DNA from: an uncultured Muribaculaceae bacterium | Lineage (GTDB): Bacteria; Bacteroidota; Bacteroidia; Bacteroidales; Muribaculaceae | DNA: 64,000 nt | Assembly (NCBI GenBank): GCA_947632485.1 | Contig: CANRPJ010000012.1 | Coordinates: 1 to 64,000, forward strand | Direction: 5' to 3' | Shown: piece after piece, positions 50,934-58,811 of the stretch | How the letters are laid out: the number at the start of each line of letters is the position of its first letter | How positions within the stretch are numbered: position 1 is the first letter of the stretch | Notes under the pieces: generated by a model | Databases searched by the model: none | What the model was told of the DNA's origin: nothing | Seen by the model: only the letters and a program-made list of their open reading frames with translations | Program-made: the position numbers and the translations under genes

Positions 50934-51845
50934 ATGGCACACGACCATCAACATCACCACCATTCGCATATCGCGGGCAGCGCGGCGAGAATGACCCGCG
51001 CCTTCCGCCTGGGCATCTGGATCAATCTGCTCTACGTAGCGATAGAGGCGGCTTTCGGCTTCTTCTACAATTCGATGGGTCTGCTCTCCGACGCGGGCCA
51101 CAATCTGAGCGATGTAGCCTCGCTGCTGATAGCGCTCATAGCTTTCCGCGCCACCAAGATCAAGCCCACCGACAGCTTTACCTACGGCTACCGGAAGGCT
51201 ACGGTGATGGCCTCGGTAGTCAACGCCATAATACTCTACGTGGCTGTAGCCCTTATCCTCATCGAGAGCATCGAGAAGATCCTGAATCCGGTAGCGGTCG
51301 ACGGCGAGGTAGTGGCCTGGGTGGCAGGCATCGGCATTCTGATCAACGGCTTCACGGCGATGCTTTTCCTCAAAGACAGCAAGGAGGATCTCAACGTGAA
51401 AGGCGCTTACCTGCACATGGTGGCCGACACGCTGGTATCCGTAGGCGTGGTTGTGGCCGGCATCGTGATGTGGCTCACAGACTGGTATCTGGTAGATCCG
51501 ATCATCGGCATAGTAATCGCCGCCATCATAGCTGTATCCTCCTGGTCGCTGCTTCGCGAGAGCCTTCGCCTCGCCTTCGACGGCGTGCCCTCCGGAATCG
51601 ACCTGGGCAAGGTGAGGGAGAGCATTCTGGCTCTGGAGGCGGTGGAAAGCCTTCACCACCTCCACGTATGGAGCCTGAGCACGACGGAGGTGGCGATGAC
51701 GGTTCATGTGGTAGTGAGCGACCCGCAGGCGGTAGACCGCGCCATAGCTGAGATCCGCGCGGCCGTGGCGCCTCTGGGCATAAGCCACCCTACAGTAGAG
51801 GCTGAGACGCAGGCTGTAGGCGACTGCAGGTGCGACGACTGCTGA
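50934..51845 (+). CDS. Cation diffusion facilitator, CzcD/ZitB-like exporter
   Basis: The 303-residue protein starts at MAHDHQHHHHSHIAG, a His-rich metal-binding N-terminus. Six transmembrane helices follow with the zinc-site pairs SDAGHNLSDVASLL (helix 2) and HMVADTLVSVG (helix 5), both in HxxxD spacing, which is typical for zinc-transporting members. A cytoplasmic C-terminal domain includes LHHLHVWSLSTTEVAMTVHV and ends with CRCDDC, another likely metal-binding site. It would export Zn2+ (possibly Cd2+ or Co2+) in exchange for protons. It is monocistronic. Confidence 0.93.
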   Translation: MAHDHQHHHHSHIAGSAARMTRAFRLGIWINLLYVAIEAAFGFFYNSMGLLSDAGHNLSDVASLLIALIAFRATKIKPTDSFTYGYRKATVMASVVNAIILYVAVALILIESIEKILNPVAVDGEVVAWVAGIGILINGFTAMLFLKDSKEDLNVKGAYLHMVADTLVSVGVVVAGIVMWLTDWYLVDPIIGIVIAAIIAVSSWSLLRESLRLAFDGVPSGIDLGKVRESILALEAVESLHHLHVWSLSTTEVAMTVHVVVSDPQAVDRAIAEIRAAVAPLGISHPTVEAETQAVGDCRCDDC

Positions 51846-51853
51846 GCGGGCAT

Positions 51854-52162
51854 CTACAGCTCCCTGACAGCATGGCGCAGAGCCTCGAGGGGGTGATATA
51901 GGAGCATACGCGGTCCGGCCCAGCGCATGACGGCACGGATCCGCTCCCTCTGCAGCGGAGCATAGCAATGTATGGGGCATTTGCGGCATGTAGGTTTGCG
52001 CTCACCGTGAGGGCAACGCTCGAGCCTGGCCGAAGCGTAGGCTATAAGCGCCTCGCATTCAGGACAGAGACCCGCATTTCCTTCTTTCCTGCGGCACCAC
52101 AGCCGCACCATGAGCTCCACTACGCGGCGCTCTTTCTCTACTCTTGATATTTTCTTTTTCAT
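51854..52162 (-). CDS. Nitrous-oxide-stimulated promoter family protein (YgbA-like)
   Basis: The 102-residue protein has the conserved layout of the YgbA family. A basic N-terminal helix (RVEKERRVVELMVRLWCRRK) is followed by Cys-rich segments with CPECEALI, RCPHGERKPTCRKCPIHCY, and AVMRWAGPRMLLYHP near the end. The cysteine pattern suggests a metal or Fe-S site. In E. coli the family is linked to nitric oxide stress; the activity is not established. It has its own consensus promoter at 52217-52247 and converges with the exporter gene. Confidence 0.88.
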   Translation of the reverse strand: MKKKISRVEKERRVVELMVRLWCRRKEGNAGLCPECEALIAYASARLERCPHGERKPTCRKCPIHCYAPLQRERIRAVMRWAGPRMLLYHPLEALRHAVREL

Positions 52163-52216
52163 TGCAGTAAATATTAATGGTTAAACATAGGTTTATGAGT
52201 ACTTCTTGTAACGGTG

Positions 52217-52247
52217 CAAAGTTACAAATAATTCTGATACCATCAAA
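52217..52247 (-). promoter_or_regulatory. Consensus promoter of the YgbA-like gene
   Basis: TTTG (52247-52244), 19 bases, TAACTTTG (52224-52217) on the leftward strand. Leader of about 48 bases to the ATG at 52162. Confidence 0.75.
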
Positions 52248-52352
52248 ATATTTTCTAAAATTTTCTTCAAGATTTCTCTTTTGAGATGTTCTGAGCTCTT
52301 TTGAAGGGGAAAATAAATGTAAAGCATACTTTACTATTTGGAAAATATTATA

Positions 52353-52360
52353 TACCTTTG
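52353..52360 (+). promoter_or_regulatory. Promoter of the HTH/membrane/PH cassette
   Basis: TACCTTTG matches the -7 element, with TTTA 19 bases upstream (52330-52333) as a one-mismatch -33 element. The ATG at 52388 follows 27 bases later. Confidence 0.5.
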
Positions 52361-52387
52361 CCGACGGTACAAGAAAGCTACGGCAAT

Positions 52388-52801
52388 ATGAAGAATATAC
52401 TTTTTCCCAACGCATTTCAGCTCATAGGGTGGATTCTGTTCGTGCCCTCCCTAATAGCGGGTGCTCTGATCTATTGCGAGGTAATATCCCTTTCAGGCAT
52501 GGCAGCTACGGCGGCAAACGATCTCGCTATCATAGGAATAGCTGTAGGGGGCCTCTTCATAACCTGCTCCAAGGAGCGGATAGAAGATGAAATGGTGCGC
52601 TCGATCCGCCTCTCCTCGCTGCTTAACGCGATCTATATGAACGCGATCCTGCTCGTGACCTGCACCGTTTCGCTCAACGGGGTTGAGTTTCTTGAATTTG
52701 CGGTGTTAAATCTCGTGCTGCTTCCGATTCTTTTCGTATGCACCTTCCGGCTGGAGATTCGCCGCTACCACAAGATGTGTGAAAATGAAGAACAGGATTA
52801 A
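52388..52801 (+). CDS. Small four-helix membrane protein of an HTH cassette
   Basis: The 137-residue protein starts at MKNILFPNAFQLIGWILFVP; the longer frame begins before the promoter. Four hydrophobic segments are seen at about residues 8-30, 45-60, 78-95 and 103-120, with a charged SKERIEDEMVRSIRLSS loop in the middle that is typical of small membrane proteins paired with Cro/CI-type regulators. The tail is acidic. No catalytic motif. The stop lies inside the next gene, so both are co-translated. The function is unknown; it could be a sensor or an immunity-like partner of the HTH protein. Confidence 0.75.
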   Translation: MKNILFPNAFQLIGWILFVPSLIAGALIYCEVISLSGMAATAANDLAIIGIAVGGLFITCSKERIEDEMVRSIRLSSLLNAIYMNAILLVTCTVSLNGVEFLEFAVLNLVLLPILFVCTFRLEIRRYHKMCENEEQD

Positions 52802-52985
52802 GGTAGAGCGTGCCGAAATGGATATCACGCAGCAGCAGCTTGCCGAGGCGGTAGGAGTGAGCCGGCAGACAATCGTGGCCATCGAGAAAAACCGCTTCCT
52901 CCCCTCTACGCCATTAGCTCTGAAAATCAGCCGGTTCTTCGGCAAACCGGTAGAAAGCATCTTTATTCTTGAAGAAACCGATTAA
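52785..52985 (+). CDS. Small XRE-family DNA-binding protein
   Basis: The 66-residue single HTH protein begins MKNRIKVERAEMDITQQQLA; a GTG at 52779 would add two residues. AEAVGVSRQTIVAIEKNRFL is the Cro/CI-type HTH, followed by PSTPLALKISRFFGKPVESIF. It overlaps the membrane protein gene by 17 bases and stands 12 bases before the PH-domain gene, so it probably controls this three-gene cassette. Length and sequence are those of the YozG/ArcR-like mini-regulators common in gut bacteria. Confidence 0.9.
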   Translation: MKNRIKVERAEMDITQQQLAEAVGVSRQTIVAIEKNRFLPSTPLALKISRFFGKPVESIFILEETD

Positions 52986-52997
52986 AACCATAATGAT

Positions 52998-53474
52998 ATG
53001 AGAAACAAAGTGAAATACAGCGTATTGACCCGGATTCTGACCGCCGCAGTGCTGATACTGTTTGCCGCGGGCATCATAATTCTGCGCGACGAGACCCGCG
53101 ACCTTGCTCTCTTCTGCATCATAGCCGGAACTACCACGGCGTCAGGCCTCTACTACGGGCCTAAGGAGGTAGAGGCGAATGAAAGCGGCGTAATAGTCCA
53201 CCGCATTCTCTCCAATCCTAAAGTATTTTCTTATAGCGAGATAGAATCGGTCGACACGTGCTATCCCTCGGGCGGCGGCATCCGCATCTGCGGCAGCGGC
53301 GGCTTCTTCGGCTACTGGGGATATTTCAGCGACATCATGATCGGCACCTACTTCGGCTATTACGGCAGCCGCTCTTTCTGCTTCTGCATCAAGCTGAAAT
53401 CGGGGCGCCAATACGTGATCGGCTGCACGGATCCCGCCGGCATGGCAGCCTTCATCTCCGACCGCCTGGAATAA
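52998..53474 (+). CDS. PH-domain-like membrane protein
   Basis: The 158-residue protein has two hydrophobic segments near the N-terminus (about residues 12-28 and 34-48). The rest looks like a bacterial PH domain: GVIVHRILSNPKVFSYSEIE, a glycine/aromatic-rich loop with GGFFGYWGYFSD and IGTYFGYYGS, and FCIKLKSGRQYVIGCTDPAGM. Proteins of this type are found after small HTH regulators in many Bacteroidales. Function unknown. It is the last gene of the cassette and is followed by a terminator. Confidence 0.75.
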   Translation: MRNKVKYSVLTRILTAAVLILFAAGIIILRDETRDLALFCIIAGTTTASGLYYGPKEVEANESGVIVHRILSNPKVFSYSEIESVDTCYPSGGGIRICGSGGFFGYWGYFSDIMIGTYFGYYGSRSFCFCIKLKSGRQYVIGCTDPAGMAAFISDRLE

Positions 53475-53551
53475 CCCCCGGAAAAAAGATAATGATCTAT
53501 GAATGAGTATATCGCCGTTTATCTCTTTGATATTAAAAGAGCTATTCGATG

Positions 53552-53606
53552 AAATGTACCATCGAAGGAGCAATCGGGAAAATTGTACCTTCGGCGGTAC
53601 ATTTTT
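53552..53606 (+). terminator. Terminator of the cassette with an alternative larger hairpin
   Basis: TGTACC (53584-53589) pairs with GGTACA (53596-53601), followed by five T. The same right arm can instead pair with AAATGTACC (53552-53560), together with CGAAGG (53563-53568) to CCTTCG (53588-53593), giving a longer hairpin that excludes the small one. Both end in the T tract. Confidence 0.6.
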
Positions 53607-53649
53607 CGGTAGTTTGGCAGCGCCGTCCGGAGAATGGAGCGGCGCTATC

Positions 53650-53677
53650 AGGCTTCAGGATACATAGAGCCTGAAGC
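53650..53677. terminator. Hairpin between convergent genes
   Basis: GGCTTCAGG (53650-53658) pairs with CCTGAAGCC (53669-53677). It may end transcription of the barrel gene at 53719, which comes from the other side. An AGCGCCG/CGGCGCT hairpin lies next to it. Confidence 0.5.
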
Positions 53678-53718
53678 CTTATAAAGAGAAGATTTCAGAG
53701 AGTGACGTGCTTTAGGGG

Positions 53719-56028
53719 TTAATTCCTGAGGTTGATGCCGGATTCTTCCTCGAAATTGGGATTGTTGAACTTGATTTTGCGTTTCTTGTTTTTCCGGAAA
53801 TTGTAGTAGAATCTCACGTAGGGGCTGAAGCCGTGGCCATGCGTGCGGTCGAAAACCTCTGTAGAGCTGCTGAAAGAACCCTGGCTAAGATCGACCACCG
53901 ACCTTTGGGTGCCGAGGTAATTATAGATACCAACGGCCACGTAAAAGTCGGGCGTAAAGTTGTAGCTCACATGAAAGCGGCTCTGCACGGGCTTATAGTA
54001 GCGGGTCGAAGAGTTTTCGGTGTGCGACCTATCCTTATACTCGGCCTCCAGAATGAAATAGAATTTCTTCACGCGGAAGAAGAGGCTCGCATAGGTCTGG
54101 AAATATCCCTTCGCGGGCAACCTGCTGAAATACTGGTTAGTCCAGCCGCCGTAGGCTGTTACGGTGCACCATGGGGCGTTGTAGCTCGCGGTGAGAAAAT
54201 AATTCATCTCGGAATAATGGCCGAAGTTGCGGTAGGTGCTGTGGTACACGTCTTCCTCCGTATAGCCCCAGGGCGAGATCAGATCCCTGTCGTGCAGAAA
54301 GATAAGTTGCGGCGAGAGGTAGAAACCTTTCTTATTGAAGGTGTATGTAAGGGCAGCCTCTTGCTCCGTCTTCGGCTTGAGAAGCGGATTGCCGGAGCTT
54401 ATCACCAGCGGATCGGTCGACGTATTATAGGGATTCAGAAGCGCGATCGAGGGGGTTTCATTCGTAAGGGTATAGGAGAGCTGCAGCGAGTGGGAACGGT
54501 TGAAAAGCCATGTACCGCTGGCGTTTGCCCGCGGACGCAGATAATGGTTGTCGGCATCGCCTGCCTTCAGCCAGATCGCCTCCAGGCCTGCGGACAACGT
54601 GTAATAGAGCTTCCTCCACGCGCCGCTAATGGAGCCGTAGAGGTATTCGTTGAGCTTCCTGTGGTGAAACAGCGGATTCTCGGGCCGCTGCTGGTCAATG
54701 CGGTCGAAATTCGACGTCAGATGGTTGCCGAACGCCATTGAGAAGCCGCTGTCGAAAGTCTTTGAATAGTCGGCCTTGAAAAGTGCTGATTTTCTGGAAT
54801 TATGAAATTCGGAGACGTAATCATTGGTAGCCTCACCGACGGTCTCTTCGCTGCGGGAGTCGAGATTATTGGTATTTGAATTGAATGAGGCGGTGAGTTC
54901 CAGACTGTTGTAGTCGGCAAACGCATGCTTGTAGTAGAGGCTCGCGCTTGCCACTCTTCCGACATTCCTGTCGCTACCCTCGGAGGCATACGGGAGCGTA
55001 GCCTCTTCAGCAAACTCTCCTTCCGCCTTCGAACCGCTACGGCTCGAGCTGTCGTTATATCGCAGGCTCACTGAGAGATAATCTTTCGGCGTAGGGAGAT
55101 ATTTCATCAGGATCCAGCCGAGCCATTGGTCGGAAGAGGTTCGGGTCAGGGAGGTAAAAGACTGGCTATAGCCTACGTTACTGCGGTTTACGCGTGACTG
55201 CGTCTCGCCATTGCGTATGTATTTGTATATACCTGCTCCGTAGACGCTAAACTTCTCATTACCAACCTCAAAATTTGCCCCCGGGCCGGAGTCGAAGTAA
55301 TGCATACCCTGCTCCATGCTGAGGCCGAACCATACATAGGGCGCACGGTTCTTTTTCAGCCTGATGTTAACGATTCCGCCATAGCCCTCCTGAAGGTAAC
55401 GCGCAGGCACTGAGGTGATGACTTCGACCGACTCGATATCTTCGGGCGAAATGGGATTGATACCGGAATTCACCTGGTTGCCGTCTACGAGGATCAGCGG
55501 CATCTTGCCGTTGAGCAGCTTCACCGACGAGGTGGAGAAATCTGAAATCAGCAACGGAATCTCGGCAAGCGCCATGAATGGATTGGTCTCCTTCTTCGCT
55601 TTGCCGGAGAGATAGAAAATCTGTCCATTGGCCGTGCGCTTCACGGTCTGGCTCCTGTCAGCCGTAACCGTCACCTCTTCAAGTTTACTTGAGATTGCAG
55701 CCTCCTTGAGCCTGATTATCAAGGGAGACAAGACGGTGTCAGGGAGAAGCGCCGCTTCGCTATCCTGATACCCCAGTGCCGTGACGGCAACCGCAACCTG
55801 CGCTCCCTCCGCAACCTGGAGCGAGAACGCTCCGTTCTTATCCGAGAGGAGCATCGGCAAGATCGAATCGCCCTGAAAGGCAGTGATATATGCACCCGGT
55901 ATAGGAGAGCCGTCTTCAAGCGACAATATTCTACCTTTCAGCTGTTTATGCTGAGCAGCAGACGTTTGCGCCGAACAGATCAGCGGAAGTAGCGTAGCAA
56001 TTGAAAGTGCCGATTTCAGTAGTATCAT
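53719..56028 (-). CDS. TonB-dependent-like outer-membrane beta-barrel protein, second copy type
   Basis: The 769-residue protein has a signal peptide (to about residue 25) and a carboxypeptidase-regulatory-like domain (LKGRILSLEDGSPIPGAYI). The plug (LEEVTVTADRSQTVKRTANG, MPLILVDGNQVNSGINPISP, IESVEVITSVPARYLQEGYG) leads into a long barrel ending with FNNPNFEEES. The order is the same as in the barrel gene at 45170, but the sequences are diverged. No SusD-type gene follows, so it is not a classical glycan-uptake pair. It shares the TGTCACA block with that gene and the tricorn-like gene, which suggests common control. Ligand unknown. Confidence 0.85.
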   Translation of the reverse strand: MILLKSALSIATLLPLICSAQTSAAQHKQLKGRILSLEDGSPIPGAYITAFQGDSILPMLLSDKNGAFSLQVAEGAQVAVAVTALGYQDSEAALLPDTVLSPLIIRLKEAAISSKLEEVTVTADRSQTVKRTANGQIFYLSGKAKKETNPFMALAEIPLLISDFSTSSVKLLNGKMPLILVDGNQVNSGINPISPEDIESVEVITSVPARYLQEGYGGIVNIRLKKNRAPYVWFGLSMEQGMHYFDSGPGANFEVGNEKFSVYGAGIYKYIRNGETQSRVNRSNVGYSQSFTSLTRTSSDQWLGWILMKYLPTPKDYLSVSLRYNDSSSRSGSKAEGEFAEEATLPYASEGSDRNVGRVASASLYYKHAFADYNSLELTASFNSNTNNLDSRSEETVGEATNDYVSEFHNSRKSALFKADYSKTFDSGFSMAFGNHLTSNFDRIDQQRPENPLFHHRKLNEYLYGSISGAWRKLYYTLSAGLEAIWLKAGDADNHYLRPRANASGTWLFNRSHSLQLSYTLTNETPSIALLNPYNTSTDPLVISSGNPLLKPKTEQEAALTYTFNKKGFYLSPQLIFLHDRDLISPWGYTEEDVYHSTYRNFGHYSEMNYFLTASYNAPWCTVTAYGGWTNQYFSRLPAKGYFQTYASLFFRVKKFYFILEAEYKDRSHTENSSTRYYKPVQSRFHVSYNFTPDFYVAVGIYNYLGTQRSVVDLSQGSFSSSTEVFDRTHGHGFSPYVRFYYNFRKNKKRKIKFNNPNFEEESGINLRN

Positions 56029-56061
56029 TATAGCTTAAAAATAGTCTCTACTATAATAACG

Positions 56062-56083
56062 GAAAAAACACCGATCTGTGACA
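56062..56083 (-). promoter_or_regulatory. Shared 22-bp TGTCACA promoter block, copy 3
   Basis: On the leftward strand TGTCACA, 9 bases, TTTTTC, then CGTT and TATTATAG. It ends 33 bases before the ATG at 56028. Confidence 0.65.
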
Positions 56084-56099
56084 TCCCCCCGCAAAGATA

Positions 56100-56141
56100 T
56101 TTTCTCCCTACCTTTTCGAGTTTTCTCCCTACTTTTTCGCG
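56100..56141. repeat. 21-bp tandem direct repeat
   Basis: TTTTCTCCCTACCTTTTCGAG (56100-56120) is followed at once by a second unit that differs at three positions (56121-56141). The 21-base period equals two helical turns. It lies between the TGTCACA block and an 18-bp palindrome. Confidence 0.75.
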
Positions 56142-56144
56142 TTT

Positions 56145-56206
56145 CTTGCCGATATCGGCAAGTTTTGCTTCCTTTGCAGTAGTTTTTCAACCAAATCTTG
56201 CCGATA
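56145..56206. promoter_or_regulatory. Palindrome plus half-site, candidate operator
   Basis: CTTGCCGATATCGGCAAG (56145-56162) is a perfect 18-bp palindrome. Its half CTTGCCGATA recurs at 56197-56206. This arrangement, between divergent outer-membrane protein genes, looks like a binding site for a dimeric regulator. Confidence 0.5.
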
Positions 56207-56321
56207 GATGAAGGCGGATACCTGCCTGGCGGCACAGGATAATTTCAAGATTCTGCTCGATAAATTCAGAATCACCTACAGCTCCTGATAATAAGCAGGC
56301 GAGGGAGAGCGTTTCTAAGGT

Positions 56322-58289
56322 ATGAAACTCTGGAAAGCGGCATTGGTGTTGGCGGGAGTCCTGGCAGTGGCGAGCTGCTCCACGCCTAAAATGGCTACGG
56401 CTGACGAGCAACTGGCACGCGGCGAATATTTCAATGCCGCCGCGACCTACCGTAAAGTCTACAATCGCCTTAAGAAGCGCTCCGACAGGCAGATGCGTGG
56501 CGAGGCAGCATTTAAGATGGCTGGCTGCTACGAGAAGCTCAACATGGCGTCGCGCGCTGCAGCGGCCTATCGCAGCGCTGCCCGCTACGACTATCCCGAC
56601 TCCTCCCTCTACCTTGGTCTGGGGCGCACCTTGCAGGCGGAAGGACGCTACAAGGAGGCCATCGAAGCCTACGCCGATTACCTCAAATATCGGCCCGAAG
56701 ACCCTGTAGCTCAGGAAGGTATGCGGGGCTGCCGCAAGGCTATGGAAGGCCAGAAGACCAGGTATTTGGTGAAACCCGCCACCGAACTCAACTCTCACCG
56801 CGCCGATTTCTCGCCGATGTACGTGCCCGGGGAGTATGACCGACTCTATTTCACTACCTCTACCGAGAAGGCGAAGGGCGACGCGCGATCGGAAATAACC
56901 GGCACTAAGCGAAGCGATATCTATGTGGCAAAAAAAGATGGCAACGGCAAGTGGCAGCGGCCGGAACCCGTTGAGGGAGAACTGAATTCCGAAGCCGATG
57001 AGGGCATTGTAAGCTTCTCGCCCGATGGCCAGACGATGTATCTTACCGTGGCGCGCCGGTCGCCTGCCGCGGATACCTCGGTCGAGATCCATACCTCACG
57101 CCGCAGCGACGCCTCCTGGAGCGCCTCGCGGCCGTTTGAGATCGACGGAGATACCGTGAGCGCCTACGGCCACCCCGCAGTATCGCCCGACGGCAAATGG
57201 CTCTATTTCTCGAGCGACAGGCCGGGTGGCTTCGGTGGGAAAGATATATGGCGCATGCGAATCGACGACGACCACCGCTCCGCCCCACAGAACCTTGGCA
57301 ATCAAATCAATACCCCGGGCGATGAGGAATTCCCCTTCGTGCGCTCCGACTCGCTTATTTATTTCGCTTCCGACGGTCACCCCGGATTCGGCGGCCTCGA
57401 CCTTTTCGTAGCCCGCAGAGATGAAAGCGGACTGCGCTGGAACGTGGAGAATCTCGGGCAGCCCCTAAATAGCTCTGCCGACGATTTCGGCATCACTTTC
57501 GCGGAGGGCGAGAAAGGCTATTTCAGCTCTAACAGAGGCGATGCGAGAGGCTATGACAATCTCTACAGCTTCGAGTTGCCCGATATTGAAGTGGCAATTT
57601 CCGGCTATGTGCTTGATAAAGATGAGGAACCGGTGCCGGGAGCTACCGTGCGCATCGTCGGAGCCGACGGCACCATGAAGCGCGAGAAAGCGAAAGACGA
57701 CGGCTCATTCCGGTTCCGGCTAAACCGGGGCACGAAATATGTGATGCAGGCCGGAGCGGAAGGCTATCTTAATGTGAAGCAGGAGTTTGAGAGCGACCCC
57801 GCGGAGGAAGATGCCGAATATGCGCTCGATTTCATTCTTGTGGCAGCCACAAAGCCGCAGACGGTGGAAAATGTGTTCTACGATTTCGACCGCGCCACCC
57901 TGCGCCCTGAGTCGAAAGAGGCGCTCGATGAGCTCGTAGCGCTTCTCAACGAGCACCCCAACATCCGGATCCGCATGACCTCCCACGCCGACCGCGTTGG
58001 CACAGAGGCTTATAATCAGGCGCTTTCGGAGCGAAGGGCCAAGAGTGTGGTCGATTATCTGATCGCGGCCGGCATCGCTCCGGCAAGGCTCGAATTCCAG
58101 GGTCTGGGAAAGTCGCAGCCAAAAAGGGTCACTAAAAGAATCAGCCGCCTCTATCCGCAGTTTGCCGAAGGCACTCTGCTCGACGAGGCGACTGTAGAAG
58201 CGATGAACGACGATGACAAGGCGGCGGCCGACCAGATAAACCGGCGCACCGAATTCGAAGTCACCGCCACTGACTACGACATGGAGTGA
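56322..58289 (+). CDS. PorE-like OmpA-family lipoprotein (TPR, beta-propeller, CRD, OmpA domain)
   Basis: The 655-residue protein has lipobox ASC (Cys19). TPR helices (ARGEYFNAAATYRKVYNRL, EAIEAYADYLKYRP) cover about residues 25-140. A PD40-type propeller (GIVSFSPDGQTMYLTVAR, AVSPDGKWLYFSSDR, GFGGLDLFVARRDE) runs to about 420. A carboxypeptidase-regulatory-like domain (ISGYVLDKDEEPVPGATVRI) and a C-terminal OmpA domain follow, with VFYDFDRATLRPESKEALDE and the peptidoglycan-binding HADRVGTEAYNQALSERRAK. This is the domain order of PorE, a type IX secretion accessory protein. No other T9SS genes are here, so a general link between outer membrane and cell wall is equally possible. Confidence 0.85.
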   Translation: MKLWKAALVLAGVLAVASCSTPKMATADEQLARGEYFNAAATYRKVYNRLKKRSDRQMRGEAAFKMAGCYEKLNMASRAAAAYRSAARYDYPDSSLYLGLGRTLQAEGRYKEAIEAYADYLKYRPEDPVAQEGMRGCRKAMEGQKTRYLVKPATELNSHRADFSPMYVPGEYDRLYFTTSTEKAKGDARSEITGTKRSDIYVAKKDGNGKWQRPEPVEGELNSEADEGIVSFSPDGQTMYLTVARRSPAADTSVEIHTSRRSDASWSASRPFEIDGDTVSAYGHPAVSPDGKWLYFSSDRPGGFGGKDIWRMRIDDDHRSAPQNLGNQINTPGDEEFPFVRSDSLIYFASDGHPGFGGLDLFVARRDESGLRWNVENLGQPLNSSADDFGITFAEGEKGYFSSNRGDARGYDNLYSFELPDIEVAISGYVLDKDEEPVPGATVRIVGADGTMKREKAKDDGSFRFRLNRGTKYVMQAGAEGYLNVKQEFESDPAEEDAEYALDFILVAATKPQTVENVFYDFDRATLRPESKEALDELVALLNEHPNIRIRMTSHADRVGTEAYNQALSERRAKSVVDYLIAAGIAPARLEFQGLGKSQPKRVTKRISRLYPQFAEGTLLDEATVEAMNDDDKAAADQINRRTEFEVTATDYDME

Positions 58290-58298
58290 CCCTCACTC

Positions 58299-58811
58299 TC
58301 AGCGGCGAAGCCAGAGGTTGAGCGCGAGCCAGCCTCCGAAAAGCTGAAGCAGGAGGCCCGGGAAACCGATGCGCACGTCCTGAAGCGCAGCGGCGAAGCT
58401 GCCGGTAAGGAGCCACTCACCGACCATGCCTACTCCCTGATAGCCGGCTATTACCAGCGCCAGAGCCAGAAGGACGGCTTTCTTCGTCTTTGAAGCCACA
58501 AATGCAGCTATCAGGGCGAGGCTCACCGACTTAAGCAGAATTGCGGCAAGTGCGCTTTCGCCGGGCATACCGAAAAGCAGATGGTTAGCCACCGGTGAAG
58601 CTATCGCCGTGAGCAGACCCGCCATGAGGCCGAACCGATAGGCTGCTACCAGGGTGAAGAAATAGATCGGAAGCCATACGAGGCCGCCCTGAGGCAGCTG
58701 ATGGCAGAGCTGGGGGAGCAGGATATTGCCTACTATACAGCCCAATGCGGCCAGGCAGGCACGCTGAGCCCCGGCACGCGAAAAGGAAAATCCAGTTGAT
58801 GAGAATTGCAT
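58299..58811 (-). CDS. ECF-type transporter S-component-like membrane protein
   Basis: About 170 residues from ATG 58811. Five to six transmembrane helices are seen, with LVWLPIYFFTLVAAYRFGLMAG and ASPVANHLLFGMPG resembling substrate-binding S components of energy-coupling factor importers. The ATG overlaps the stop of the DUF1893 gene by one base, showing tight coupling. No ATPase or T component lies in the window, so a shared, distant energising module would be needed. The vitamin or metal ligand cannot be told. Confidence 0.7.
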   Translation of the reverse strand: MQFSSTGFSFSRAGAQRACLAALGCIVGNILLPQLCHQLPQGGLVWLPIYFFTLVAAYRFGLMAGLLTAIASPVANHLLFGMPGESALAAILLKSVSLALIAAFVASKTKKAVLLALALVIAGYQGVGMVGEWLLTGSFAAALQDVRIGFPGLLLQLFGGWLALNLWLRR

